Below, piece by piece: positions 35,941-43,716 of a stretch of 64,000 bases of DNA. Source of the stretch: Thermoleophilaceae bacterium (GTDB taxonomy: Bacteria; Actinomycetota; Thermoleophilia; Solirubrobacterales; Thermoleophilaceae). The first letter of the stretch is position 1, and every line of letters starts with the position of its first letter. The notes beneath the pieces are model-generated. The model was not told the origin of the DNA, did not search any database, and saw only the letters and a program-made list of their open reading frames with translations. The translations under genes and the position numbers were made by a program. The stretch spans positions 34,590 to 98,589 of the forward strand of contig JADGHQ010000001.1 in NCBI GenBank assembly GCA_019683805.1. The letters run 5' to 3'.

Positions 35941-36043
35941 CGACGGCGCCGAGGTCCGCGGCTCCCGCCGCCCGTCGCCGCGCGGCCGGCGCAGAGGTCC
36001 ATGGGCCGGGCCGGCCCCCTGCCGCGCACTGCCACCGCCGGAC

Positions 36044-36076
36044 TATATCGAGATCTATCTATGGACCTGGTAGGAT
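36044..36076 (+). promoter_or_regulatory. arsI promoter with putative ArsR site
   Basis: TATATCGA (36044-36051), in an AT-rich patch, recurs exactly upstream of arsR/arsC at 37398-37405. TAGGAT (36071-36076) is a good -10. The shared octamer is the best candidate for an ArsR half-site. Confidence 0.45.
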
Positions 36077-36113
36077 CGATTCCATCGACAAGCTTCTATG
36101 AAAGGAGACCGCG

Positions 36114-36539
36114 ATGGCGATCCTCCGTCCGCACCTGGCGATCAACGTCACCGACACCGAGCGCTCGCGCGCCTTCTACGAGGCGCTGTTCGGCGTCGCG
36201 CCGGCGAAGGTGAAGCCCGGCTACGTGAAGTTCGAGGTGGAGCGCCCGGCGCTCAACTTCACCCTCAACCAGGCCGAGCGCGGCGGCGTGCTGGGCGCGT
36301 TCAACCACGCCGGGATCCAGGTCGAGTCGACCGAGGACGTGCTCGCCGCGAGGCAGCGCCTCGAGGCCGCGGGCCTCGCCACCTTCGACGAGATGGACAC
36401 CACCTGCTGCTATGCCCGCCAGGACAAGATCTGGGTGCACGATCCCGACGGCACGCCCTGGGAGGTCTTCGTCACGCACGAGGACGTCGACGAGCCCGCC
36501 GACGACGCGACGCGACGCGCCTGCTGCTTGTCATCCTGA
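36114..36539 (+). CDS. arsI: ArsI/CadI-family dioxygenase (C-As lyase type)
   Basis: A 141-residue VOC-fold protein. The putative Fe(II) ligands H7, H65 and E117 and the vicinal cysteine pair C98-C99 (TTCCYA) fit the ArsI pattern, in which the Cys pair binds trivalent organoarsenical and the iron cleaves the carbon-arsenic bond. Another Cys pair ends the protein (RRACCLSS). AAAGGAGA (36101-36108) is a clear ribosome binding site. The neighbours arsN-like, arsR and arsC support arsenic detoxification. Cadmium-induced CadI proteins are close relatives. Confidence 0.9.
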   Translation: MAILRPHLAINVTDTERSRAFYEALFGVAPAKVKPGYVKFEVERPALNFTLNQAERGGVLGAFNHAGIQVESTEDVLAARQRLEAAGLATFDEMDTTCCYARQDKIWVHDPDGTPWEVFVTHEDVDEPADDATRRACCLSS

Positions 36540-36543
36540 GGGC

Positions 36544-37083
36544 GTGGATCTGATCACGAGGCCCGCAGAGGAAGGAGACCTGCCGGCGGTCGCCGCGATC
36601 TACAACCAGGGGATCGAGGACCGCCAGGCCACGTTCGAAACGCGCCTGCGCCGGCCCGAGGAGCTGCGCGCCTGGTTCAACGGCCTGCCGTTCGTGGTCG
36701 GCGAGTCGGGCGGGCGCGTCATCGGGTTCGCGCGGACGGCTCCCTACTCCGACCGCTGCGTCTACTCGGGAGTGGGGGAGTTCGCGATCTACGTGGCCCG
36801 CCCGGCGCGCGGGCGGGGCGCCGGCCGGCGCATCCTCGCCGCGCTCTGCGAGGAGGCCGAGCGCCGCGGGCTCTACAAGCTCACGGGCCGAATCTTCACG
36901 ACCAACGAGGCGAGCCTGCGCGTCGCGCGCGACTGCGGCTTCCGCGAGGTCGGCGTGCAGCTTCGCCACGGCCGCGTCGAGGGCGAGTGGAAGGACTGCG
37001 TGCTCGTCGAGCGCCTGCTCGGCGAGGCGGCTCAGGACTCGAGCCAGGCGGCGAGCTCGTCGAGCGCGGTGGGCAGCACGTAG
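36544..37083 (+). CDS. ArsN-like GNAT N-acetyltransferase
   Basis: A 179-residue GNAT protein of the phosphinothricin/arsinothricin acetyltransferase group: ITRPAEEGDLPAVAAIYN, VGEFAIYVARPARGRGAGRRIL (motif A), and YKLTGRIFTTNEASLRVARD. Together with arsI it suggests arsN1, which acetylates the arsenic antibiotic arsinothricin, but phosphinothricin acetylation cannot be excluded. The GTG start is 4 bases after the arsI stop. The last 52 bases overlap the 3' end of arsR on the other strand. Confidence 0.85.
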   Translation: MDLITRPAEEGDLPAVAAIYNQGIEDRQATFETRLRRPEELRAWFNGLPFVVGESGGRVIGFARTAPYSDRCVYSGVGEFAIYVARPARGRGAGRRILAALCEEAERRGLYKLTGRIFTTNEASLRVARDCGFREVGVQLRHGRVEGEWKDCVLVERLLGEAAQDSSQAASSSSAVGST

Positions 37084-37388
37084 TAGTAGGCCCAGAGGCC
37101 CTTGCGCTCGGAGTCGACCACGCCCGCCTCGCGCAGCACCTTGAGGTGGTGCGAGATGGTGGGCTGGGAGAGGTCGAAGAGCGGCACGAGCTCGCACACG
37201 CAGACCTTGCCGGCGTGCCTGCGGAGAACGTCGACGAGCTGGAGGCGGATCGGGTCGCCGAGCGCCTTCGCGAGCTTCGCGATGCGCTCGGCCTCGCGCC
37301 GGTCGACCGAGGGGTAGGCGACGGGCTCACAGCAGCGCTCGCCGGCTGGGCGCTTCTGCTTGGGGGCGAGCTCGAGGTCGACCGCCAT
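37032..37388 (-). CDS. arsR: ArsR-family metalloregulatory repressor
   Basis: A 118-residue winged-helix protein (DLSQPTISHHLKVLREAGVV is the recognition region). Metal-sensing cysteines are C19-C20 near the N-terminus and C63, C65 in KVCVCELV. A Cys pair near the N-terminus plus a helix-alpha4 Cys resembles the Corynebacterium glutamicum ArsR site; CVC resembles the R773 ArsR site, so this protein may combine both. It would release DNA on binding arsenite. Divergent from arsC. Confidence 0.92.
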   Translation of the reverse strand: MAVDLELAPKQKRPAGERCCEPVAYPSVDRREAERIAKLAKALGDPIRLQLVDVLRRHAGKVCVCELVPLFDLSQPTISHHLKVLREAGVVDSERKGLWAYYYVLPTALDELAAWLES

Positions 37389-37397
37389 CCATCCAAG

Positions 37398-37434
37398 TAT
37401 ATCGATTGAACTGAGATGGCTCGATGGGTAGGCT
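37398..37434. promoter_or_regulatory. arsR-arsC divergent control region
   Basis: TATATCGA (37398-37405) matches the octamer upstream of arsI. TAGGCT (37429-37434), 7 bases before the arsC ATG, is a leaderless-type -10 for arsC. Confidence 0.5.
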
Positions 37435-37441
37435 GCACACG

Positions 37442-37891
37442 ATGGCGAACGTCCTGTTCGTGTGCCTGCACAACGCCGGCCGCTCGCAGATGAGCCAGGC
37501 GCTCTTCGAGCGCGCCGCGGGCGGCGCTCACGAGGCGCGCTCCGCGGGGACCGCGCCGGCCGAGCGCGTCCACCCGGAGGTCGTCGAGGCGATGCGCGAG
37601 CTCGGCATCGACCTGTCGGGCCGGCGCCCGCGCGCGTTGACGCGCGAGCTGGCGGAGTGGGCCGACGTGGTGGTGACGATGGGGTGCGGCGACGAATGCC
37701 CTTACATCCCCGGAAAGCTCTACCTCGACTGGGACCTGCCGGACCCGAGGGGCCGGCCGCTCGACGAGGTCCGCGCCACGCGCGACGAGATCGAGCGGCG
37801 CGTGCGCGAGCTCGTCGCGCAGCTCTCGAGGCCGGCTGCGGCCGGGGGCGCGGCGTCTGAGCGCGCAGGCGGAAGCCCCCGGGTACGCTGA
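37442..37891 (+). CDS. arsC: arsenate reductase, low-molecular-weight phosphatase fold
   Basis: A 149-residue protein with the CX5R loop CLHNAGRS (C8-R14) and C82 and C86 in MGCGDECPYIPGK, then DWDLPDP. This is the LMW-PTPase type of ArsC. The MGCGDECP pattern is closest to the actinobacterial arsenate-mycothiol transferases, but thioredoxin coupling through C82/C86 is also possible. An upstream in-frame ATG at 37424 is less likely because TAGGCT lies between it and 37442. Confidence 0.92.
   Translation: MANVLFVCLHNAGRSQMSQALFERAAGGAHEARSAGTAPAERVHPEVVEAMRELGIDLSGRRPRALTRELAEWADVVVTMGCGDECPYIPGKLYLDWDLPDPRGRPLDEVRATRDEIERRVRELVAQLSRPAAAGGAASERAGGSPRVR
37884..37889 (+). promoter_or_regulatory. 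-10 box of the YceH-like gene (probably leaderless)
   Basis: TACGCT ends 7 bases before the GTG at 37897 and lies within the arsC 3' end. Confidence 0.5.
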
Positions 37892-37896
37892 CGCGC

Positions 37897-38538
37897 GTGA
37901 ACGCCGACCCCGTCGAGATCCGCGTCCTCGGCTGCCTGATCGAGAAGCAGCACACGACCCCCGACTCCTACCCGCTCACGCTGAACGCGCTCCGGCTGGC
38001 GTGCAACCAGTCGACCAACCGCGATCCCGTGGTCGACTACGACGAGGCCACGATCCGTGCGGCGCTCGACCGCCTCGGCCGCCGGCGCTGGACGCGGCTC
38101 GCGAGCGGCCACGGCAGCCGCGCGCCCAAGTTCCGGCACCTGCTCGACGAGGCGCTCGGCCTCGACCGGGCGGAGCTCGCGCTGCTCGCGGTCCTGATGC
38201 TGCGGGGCGCCCAGACGCCGGGCGAGCTCAAGCAGCGCAGCGAGCGGCTCCACCGCTTCGGCAGCCTCGCCGAGGTCGAGGAGGTCCTGCAGCGGCTGGT
38301 GGAGCGCGAGCTCGCGGCGCGGCTGCCGCGGCGGCCGGGCCAGAAGGAGGAGCGCTACGTGCAGCTCGTCGGCGGGGAGGGCGCCGAGGCGCAGCCGGAC
38401 GGGGCGGCGCCCGCAGCGCCCACAGCCTCGGCCGCCGCGCAGGACGGGACGCTTGCGGCTCGCGTCGAGCGCCTCGAGCAGGAGCTGGCGAGCCTGCGGG
38501 CGAGCTTCGACCGGCTGCGCGAGGAACTCCGGAGTTGA
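37897..38538 (+). CDS. YceH family protein (DUF480), 213 aa
   Basis: Two winged-helix-like repeats: RVLGCLIEKQHTTPDSYPLTLNALRLACNQSTNRDPV is the family hallmark (residues ~8-45), and LAVLMLRGAQTPGELKQRS marks the second. A C-terminal coiled coil follows (ARVERLEQELASLRASFDRL). The role of YceH is unknown; it is probably a DNA- or RNA-associated protein. The stop overlaps the next start (TTGA). Confidence 0.9.
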   Translation: MNADPVEIRVLGCLIEKQHTTPDSYPLTLNALRLACNQSTNRDPVVDYDEATIRAALDRLGRRRWTRLASGHGSRAPKFRHLLDEALGLDRAELALLAVLMLRGAQTPGELKQRSERLHRFGSLAEVEEVLQRLVERELAARLPRRPGQKEERYVQLVGGEGAEAQPDGAAPAAPTASAAAQDGTLAARVERLEQELASLRASFDRLREELRS

Positions 38539-39014
38539 GCCTGCGCATCCGGCCGGCCCGGGAGGCGGACGCGGGCCTGCTGCTGTCCCTGATCCGCGAG
38601 CTCGCCGAGTACGAGCGCCTGGCGCACGAGGTGGTGGGCAGCGAGGAGCTCCTGCGCAGGCACCTGTTCGGCGAGCGGCCCGCGGCGGAGGCGGTGATCG
38701 CCGAGGTCGACGGCGAGCCGGCCGGGTTCGCGCTCTTCTACACGAGCTTCTCGACGTTCCTCTGCCGGCCGGGGCTGTGGCTCGAGGACCTGTTCGTGCG
38801 GCCGCAGCACCGCGGCGCCGGAGTCGGGCGGGCGCTGCTCGCGCACCTCGCGCGGGTGGCGCTCGAGCGCGGCTACGGCCGCATGGAGTGGTGGGTGCTC
38901 GACTGGAACGAGCCCGCGATCGGCTTCTATCGCTCGATCGGCGCCGAGCCGATGTCCGACTGGACCGTGCAGCGCCTCCAAGAGGCGGCCCTGCGCGCGC
39001 TCGCCGAGAGCTAG
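38535..39014 (+). CDS. GNAT family N-acetyltransferase (diamine acetyltransferase-like), 159 aa
   Basis: LRIRPAREADAGLLLSLIRE, GFALFYTSFSTFLCRPGLWLEDLFV and PQHRGAGVGRALLAHLA (motif A), then RMEWWVLDWNEPAIGFYRSIGA match spermidine/spermine N-acetyltransferase-type GNATs. TTG 38535 is used as start because it overlaps the YceH stop; no ATG or GTG fits. Polyamine or thialysine acetylation is the family activity; not proven here. Confidence 0.85.
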   Translation: MSLRIRPAREADAGLLLSLIRELAEYERLAHEVVGSEELLRRHLFGERPAAEAVIAEVDGEPAGFALFYTSFSTFLCRPGLWLEDLFVRPQHRGAGVGRALLAHLARVALERGYGRMEWWVLDWNEPAIGFYRSIGAEPMSDWTVQRLQEAALRALAES

Positions 39015-39169
39015 GGGGTCGCGCCAGGGGACCCGCCGCGCGGACTTCGACGCCGCCGCGCTAGCGCGCCGGATGACCGTTCCCCACTCGGGTTTACATA
39101 ACCTCTGTTATCGAGCGTTGCCCCTGAGCTTCAGCCTCGAGCGTTGCGCGCGAATCTCGCCCTCGCCCG

Positions 39170-39592
39170 CTAATAGGCGCGGTCGACGATGTTGACCGCA
39201 AGGGCCCAGATCACGAAGGCCTCCATCACCATCGCAATCACCGACCACACCGGGTAGGCGCCGATCGCCAGGAAGCTCGCGATGAACGCGAACGACGCGA
39301 GCGTGATCCCGAGCATCGCTCCGAGCACCGTGCGGGCGCGGATCAGACCGGCCACGAGGATCTGGCAGGCGCCGAGGACGATCGCCACCCAGCCCCAGGT
39401 GCGCAGCGACGACCAGAGCAGGTCGCCCTCGTTGAAGTACTGCTTGTTCTCCAGGGCCGCGATCCCGTAGATGATGTTGAGGACGCCGACGATGCCGAGG
39501 TAGACGATCGCGAACATGACCCAGCCCTCGCCGCGCGGGCGCTCCGGGCCCACGTCGGCTCGGGTGGGCGGCGCATGCGGTTCTGTTCTCAT
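39170..39592 (-). CDS. four-helix membrane protein (DUF7144-like), 140 aa
   Basis: A short polar N-terminus, then four hydrophobic segments beginning GEGWVMFAIVYLGIVGVLNIIYG. I recognise the pattern as the DUF7144-type membrane proteins that are frequent in actinobacteria. The ATG at 39592 is fixed by AGGAGG on the minus strand (39603-39608); a GTG at 39616 is less likely. The gene follows the LAL regulator, and the region upstream of its start carries the three-half-site motif described at 39647-39677. Confidence 0.75.
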   Translation of the reverse strand: MRTEPHAPPTRADVGPERPRGEGWVMFAIVYLGIVGVLNIIYGIAALENKQYFNEGDLLWSSLRTWGWVAIVLGACQILVAGLIRARTVLGAMLGITLASFAFIASFLAIGAYPVWSVIAMVMEAFVIWALAVNIVDRAY

Positions 39593-39646
39593 GCGAGTCA
39601 GGCCTCCTGTTGACACGAAGGGACGCGCCGAGCTTCATCCGTGAGC

Positions 39647-39677
39647 GGGTGATCGATCATCACCCCTGGCGGGTGAC
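39647..39677. promoter_or_regulatory. three-half-site operator-like motif upstream of the DUF7144-like gene
   Basis: GGGTGAT-CGATC-ATCACCC (39647-39665) is a perfect palindrome, and a third half-site GGGTGAC follows 5 bases later (39671-39677). The same arrangement occurs at 42879-42909 on the other side of the LAL gene. Confidence 0.65.
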
Positions 39678-39751
39678 ATCGCGGGCGGCGCGCTTGCGGC
39701 CGCTCCGCCCGCGAGGGATGGTCGGGCCTGCGCCGAGCCCCGAAGGCCGCA

Positions 39752-42376
39752 TCAGAGCAGCCCCAGCGACCTCGCCCTGCGCACCGCCTCCGCGCGGCTC
39801 GTCACCTCGAGCTTGCGGTAGATGTGCCTCATGTGCGTCTTGACGGTGTTCACCGAGATGTACATCTCGGCCGCCATCTCGGCCTTCGACATCACCGTCG
39901 GCAGGTAGCGCAGCACCGCCTCCTCGCGGGCGCTGAGCGGCTCGAGCAGCAGCTCGGCCGCGCCGACGCCGCGCGCCGAGCGCGGGTCGAGCGCGTCGAC
40001 CACGTCGCCGGCGAGCGCGCGGTGCGCCGTGCCGGCCCGGATCCGCCGGACGAGCAGCTCCCGCAAGGGCGCGCCGAGCTCGAGCAGCATCTCGCGGCTG
40101 CCGTCGGGCTCCGCCAGCGCGAGCGCGCGCTCGACCAGCTCGAGCGCCCGCTCGTCGGCGCCCAGCCGATGCTCGGCGACAGCGGCGAGCGCGTGCAGCT
40201 CGACCCCGGTCGACGGCTGCAGGACCCTCACGGCGCCCTCGAGCGCGGGCGCGACCAGGCGGGCCGCGCGCTCGGGCTCCCCCTCGGCCAGGGCGAGCCG
40301 CGCCGCGACCAGATCGAGCTCCGCCCAGGCGCCGAGCCGGCGCGCGCCCTCAACCGCCTCGATCGCCTCGGGCGCCCTGCCCGCGGCCGCGAGCACCTTC
40401 CCCTCCGCGCACGCGAGCCGCACGGCGATCGCCGCGGGCATCTTCCAGCCGATGGCATCCTGCCGGGCGGCCCGGAGTATCAGCTCGGCCCGCTCGAGCT
40501 CCCCGCAGCGCGCGGCGACGAGCGCGCGCGTGATCTCGGCGATGGCGGCGGTCGCCCGCTCGCGGGCCACTCCCCCGCCGGCCTCCTCCCCGTCCACGTG
40601 CCGCCTCGCCTGCGACACAGAGCCCCACTCGTAGCTGCAGACGGCGAGCGCGACGTGCGCGGCGGCGCACGGCGGCCGGCCCGTCCAGCCGTGCCGCTCG
40701 GCGAGCCCGACCGCCTCCTGCGCTAGTCGCGCCGACCGTCGCAGCGGCCCCGTGAGGGCCTCGAGCAGCGCGAGCGGAGCGAGCGCCGAGAGCACAAGGT
40801 AGTCGCGGCCGGAGCGGCGCGCGAGCGCAAGCGAGTCCTCGAGATCCGAGCGGGCGCGGCGCGGGTCGCCGATCCAGGCCTCGGCGGCGCCCCGGTTGAG
40901 CAGGCCGAGCGCGCGCAGGTCGCGGCCGTCGAGCGCGAGAGCCTTCGACCCGTTCCCGGCGAGCAGCTTGGCGGCGGCCCGCCGGGCGAGGCCGAGCTCG
41001 CCGCAGTCGCGGGCCTCGTACAGCGCGGCGACCGTGCGCCCGAGCGCCTGCTCCGCCCGGCGGCCGCGCCTGACGGCCGACGCGCTGTCGTCGGCAAGGC
41101 GCAGGTACTCCCGGCCCTGCTCGAGCTCGCCGGACTCGAGCAGCGCGCCGGCGGCCGCCGTCGCGAGCTCCGGCGAGCGCGCGACGAGCTCCCGCGGCAG
41201 CCCGCGGATGAGCTCGGCGAGCTCCGTCGACTCCCCCCGCACCAGCGCGGCCAGCCAGCCCGTCGAGAGCAGGTTCGCCGCCAGCTCCCAGTCGCCCGCG
41301 GCGAGCGCGTGACGGGTAGCCGGCACCTTGAGCCCGCTCGCGGCGTACCAGCGGGCGGCGCGCCGGTGCTGGAGCAGGAAGACCTCCGGCGTCCGGTGGC
41401 GCAGCTCGCTGCGCAGGAGGTCCGCGAACATCGGGTGGTAGCGGTACCAGGCGCGCCGGTTGTCGAGCGCGGAGACGAACGCACCCGAGCGCTCGAGCCG
41501 CTCGAGCGTCCGCGCCCCGTCGCGCCGGCGCGTCAGCGCGTCGGCCAGCTCCGGGCTCACGAGCTCCGCGACGCTCGTGCGCAGCATGAAGTCGCGCATC
41601 TGAGCCGGTTGGCGCTCGAGCACCTCCTCCACGAGGTAGTCCGCCACCGAGCGCTCGTCGCCCTCGAAGGTGCGCACGAGCGCGTCCGCGTCACCGCTCG
41701 CCTGGAGCGACAGCGCCGCGAGCCGCAGGCCGGCGACCCAGCCCTCGGTCCTGGCGTGGAGCGAGGCGATCTGCTCGCTCGAGAGCTCGAGCCCCGCGAG
41801 CGCGAACAGCTCGGCAGCCTCCTCGAGCGTGAACGCGAGGTCGGCGGCCCGCACCTCCGCGAGCCGGCCCTCGAGGCGCAGCCTGTGGAGGGAGAGGCCG
41901 GGGTCGGCGCGGCTCGCGATGACGAGGCGGAGCTTCTCGGGCGGATGCCGCAGCAGCGCGTCGAGCGCCTCGTCGACCTCGGGCGCCCGCAGCTCGTGGA
42001 AGTCGTCGAGGATCAGCACGAGCGGTCCGGGCAGGGCCGCGACCGCGTTCGCGAACGCCGGCAGGAACTCGCCCCGCCCGCCCATCGCCAGACGCTCGAG
42101 CGGCGCGAGCCCCGGCTCCCCCGCCGCGGCCACCGCGTCGAGCACGCCGCTCCAGAAGCGGCCGGGGCGGCTGTCGCCACGCTCGAGCGAGAACCACCCG
42201 ACGGTGCCCGCGTGCTCGCGTGCGTCGAGCCACGTGGAGAGGAGGACGGTCTTGCCGGTGCCGGGCGGGCCCGTCACCAGCGTGAGCGGCCCCTCGACGC
42301 CCGCGTCGAAGGCGTCGAGCAGCCGCTCCCGCCGCACGACCTGCGCCGGGGGCCGCGGGGGCGCGACGCGCGCCAA
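39752..42376 (-). CDS. LAL-type ATP-binding LuxR-family transcriptional regulator (MalT-like), 874 aa
   Basis: The N-terminal STAND ATPase domain has the P-loop GPPGTGKTVLL near residues 36-46 and the Walker B-like LVLILDDFHEL near 128. A long helical, TPR-like middle (~340-790) follows, then a C-terminal LuxR helix-turn-helix: LSAREEAVLRYLPTVM and SVNTVKTHMRHIYRKL. Such proteins multimerise on ATP and inducer binding and activate promoters. The start is uncertain: TTG 42376 is the best in-frame codon and there is no clear ribosome binding site. Both flanking small genes carry the same operator-like motif. Confidence 0.92.
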   Translation of the reverse strand: MARVAPPRPPAQVVRRERLLDAFDAGVEGPLTLVTGPPGTGKTVLLSTWLDAREHAGTVGWFSLERGDSRPGRFWSGVLDAVAAAGEPGLAPLERLAMGGRGEFLPAFANAVAALPGPLVLILDDFHELRAPEVDEALDALLRHPPEKLRLVIASRADPGLSLHRLRLEGRLAEVRAADLAFTLEEAAELFALAGLELSSEQIASLHARTEGWVAGLRLAALSLQASGDADALVRTFEGDERSVADYLVEEVLERQPAQMRDFMLRTSVAELVSPELADALTRRRDGARTLERLERSGAFVSALDNRRAWYRYHPMFADLLRSELRHRTPEVFLLQHRRAARWYAASGLKVPATRHALAAGDWELAANLLSTGWLAALVRGESTELAELIRGLPRELVARSPELATAAAGALLESGELEQGREYLRLADDSASAVRRGRRAEQALGRTVAALYEARDCGELGLARRAAAKLLAGNGSKALALDGRDLRALGLLNRGAAEAWIGDPRRARSDLEDSLALARRSGRDYLVLSALAPLALLEALTGPLRRSARLAQEAVGLAERHGWTGRPPCAAAHVALAVCSYEWGSVSQARRHVDGEEAGGGVARERATAAIAEITRALVAARCGELERAELILRAARQDAIGWKMPAAIAVRLACAEGKVLAAAGRAPEAIEAVEGARRLGAWAELDLVAARLALAEGEPERAARLVAPALEGAVRVLQPSTGVELHALAAVAEHRLGADERALELVERALALAEPDGSREMLLELGAPLRELLVRRIRAGTAHRALAGDVVDALDPRSARGVGAAELLLEPLSAREEAVLRYLPTVMSKAEMAAEMYISVNTVKTHMRHIYRKLEVTSRAEAVRRARSLGLL

Positions 42377-42611
42377 CGCGACGGACGGCGCCGACGCGGC
42401 GCCCCCGCCGCCTGCCCGCTTGCGCTGCGTATCGCTGAACGGCTGTCCCCCGATGCCTCCTCCACGACGCGGCGGGACTCTGCCGGCCGAGTATCGGCAG
42501 CGCGGGCGGGCCGGTCAATCGTGCCGGCACCCCGGCGCGCCCCCTGCGCGCATCACCGACCGCCGTGGTGCGCGCGCCACCGACGCCGTGCCCGCGGGCC
42601 CCGGTGTCAGG

Positions 42612-42851
42612 TCAGCCGCGGGGCGGCGGCCGGGACGCGCCCCAGGGCTCCTGCACCTGGCGGACCTCGACCAGCTCGAGGCCGAGCGAGAGGATGCGGT
42701 CGAGCAGCCCGTGAAGCGCGGCCTGGTCGGCGATCCATCCCCTCAGCACGGTCTCGGCCGGCCTCACCGAGGCGTGGAGGTCGCCGAAGGCGGCGAGCAC
42801 CGGCTCGCCGACCTTGCCCCTGATGCGGATTTCGTAGCTCGCCGGCGGCAC
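42612..42851 (-). CDS. small conserved actinobacterial protein, 79 aa
   Basis: SYEIRIRGKVGEPVLAAFGDLHASVRPAETVLRGWIADQAALHGLLDRI-type sequence (core at residues 5-60) is familiar from small ORFs near LAL/SARP-type regulators in actinobacteria; no function known to me. It is soluble. GTG 42851 is taken as start, with GGGGAG on the minus strand about 12 bases upstream. The three-half-site motif at 42879-42909 lies 28 bases upstream. Confidence 0.7.
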   Translation of the reverse strand: MPPASYEIRIRGKVGEPVLAAFGDLHASVRPAETVLRGWIADQAALHGLLDRILSLGLELVEVRQVQEPWGASRPPPRG

Positions 42852-42878
42852 ACCCGCCGGGAACTCTCCCCGTCCCCG

Positions 42879-42909
42879 GGGTGACCGGGCGTCACCCGGC
42901 ACGGGTGAA
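42879..42909. promoter_or_regulatory. three-half-site operator-like motif upstream of the 79-aa gene
   Basis: GGGTGAC-CGGGC-GTCACCC (42879-42897) plus GGGTGAA (42903-42909) five bases on. Half-sites and both 5-base spacings equal those at 39647-39677. Confidence 0.65.
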
Positions 42910-42940
42910 CAGGGCGCTCCGCCTGCGATGATGAGGCGCG

Positions 42941-43100
42941 ATGCTGAGCGCGGCGGGCTGCCGGCAGGTCGTGCTGCTCGCCGCGGGGCTCGACACCCGC
43001 GCCCTACCGGCTGGGCTGGCCGCCGGGCGTGCGGCTGTTCGAGCTCGACCTGCCCCCCGTCCTCGCGTTCAAGCGCCGCGCGCGAGCATCGCCCAGCCGC
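42941..43100 (+). pseudogene. remnant of a TIGR00027-type SAM methyltransferase, frameshifted
   Basis: From ATG 42941 the frame reads RQVVLLAAGLDTRA, the SAM-binding motif of the actinobacterial leucine-carboxyl-methyltransferase-like family. One extra C at about 43004 shifts the frame; from 43005 the next frame continues YRLGWPPGVRLFELDLPPVL, the expected sequel. About 70 residues are missing before the motif and nearly 200 after it. A dead fragment. Confidence 0.75.
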
Positions 43101-43101
43101 G

Positions 43102-43255
43102 ATGACCGTCGAGACGCCGCGGGCGCTCGCCCTGCACGACCGGATGCGCAAGCTCTGGGAGGACCAGCTACGACGCCGTGCACAGGCACATCCTCGAGAT
43201 GGCGGACACGCTCAGCTCCGGCATCGTGCGCCAGTTCCCGCGACGCTTCCGCTGA
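43102..43255 (+). pseudogene. internally deleted remnant of a second actinobacterial gene
   Basis: ATG 43102 opens ALALHDRMRKLWEDQ, which resembles the N-terminus of a common small actinobacterial protein. From 43169, in another frame, comes YDAVHRHILEMADTLSSGIV followed by a QFPRRF end and TGA at 43253-43255, which resembles the C-terminus of the same or a similar protein. The middle is missing and the frame is broken at the joint. Family identity is tentative. Confidence 0.55.
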
Positions 43256-43266
43256 GCGGGACGGGC

Positions 43267-43293
43267 GGGGCGGCGCCCGGACGACGCCGCCCC
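43267..43293 (+). terminator. hairpin after the pseudogene fragments
   Basis: GGGGCGGCG (43267-43275) and CGCCGCCCC (43285-43293), perfect 9-bp arms with a 9-base loop, 11 bases after the TGA of the second fragment. Confidence 0.55.
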
Positions 43294-43320
43294 CCCCGTG
43301 CCGCCTCGCTCGGGGCGCTC

Positions 43321-43326
43321 TACGCT
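43321..43326 (+). promoter_or_regulatory. -10 box of the S4-domain gene (probably leaderless)
   Basis: TACGCT ends 7 bases before the GTG at 43334. Confidence 0.5.
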
Positions 43327-43333
43327 GTTGCGC

Positions 43334-43549
43334 GTGCCCGAGGTGGCGATCCGCGGAGAGGCGATCCGGCTCGGCCAGCTCTTGAAGCTCGCCGGGGTGG
43401 TCGAGGCCGGCGGCGAGGCGAAGGCTTTCCTCGCGCACGAGCAGGTGCTCGTGAACGGCGAGCGCGAGACCAGGCGCGGGCGTCACCTGCGGCCGGGCGA
43501 CGTCGTCGAGGCCGCCGGCGAGCGACTCGTCGTCGTGCGCGGCGGCTGA
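43334..43549 (+). CDS. S4-domain RNA-binding protein (YbcJ-like), 71 aa
   Basis: One S4 domain fills the protein: IRLGQLLKLAGVVEAGGEAK, FLAHEQVLVNGE and RRGRHLRPGDVVE. This is the small RNA-binding family of YbcJ/YlmH-related proteins, which may bind rRNA or tRNA. An upstream in-frame start at 43298 would add non-homologous residues and lies before the -10 box. Confidence 0.88.
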   Translation: MPEVAIRGEAIRLGQLLKLAGVVEAGGEAKAFLAHEQVLVNGERETRRGRHLRPGDVVEAAGERLVVVRGG

Positions 43550-43626
43550 TTGCCCGCGCGCCTCCCGCCGGCCGGGGTGAGACGATCCAGCCACGGCACC
43601 TGCCGTACGTGCACCCGAGTCAACGA

Positions 43627-43665
43627 ACGAGCGCGGATAGACCTGGTAGATCGCCCCGCGCTCGT
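43627..43665. terminator. terminator-like hairpin between the S4-domain gene and the convergent aldehyde dehydrogenase gene
   Basis: ACGAGCGCGG (43627-43636) and CCGCGCTCGT (43656-43665) are perfect 10-bp arms around a 19-base loop that is AT-richer than its surroundings. The rest of 43550-43716 shows nothing else. Confidence 0.5.
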
Positions 43666-43716
43666 CCGCGGGCCGCCGCTCCGGCGGGCGCGGGGCGGGC
43701 GCGCGCCGACCCCGGG

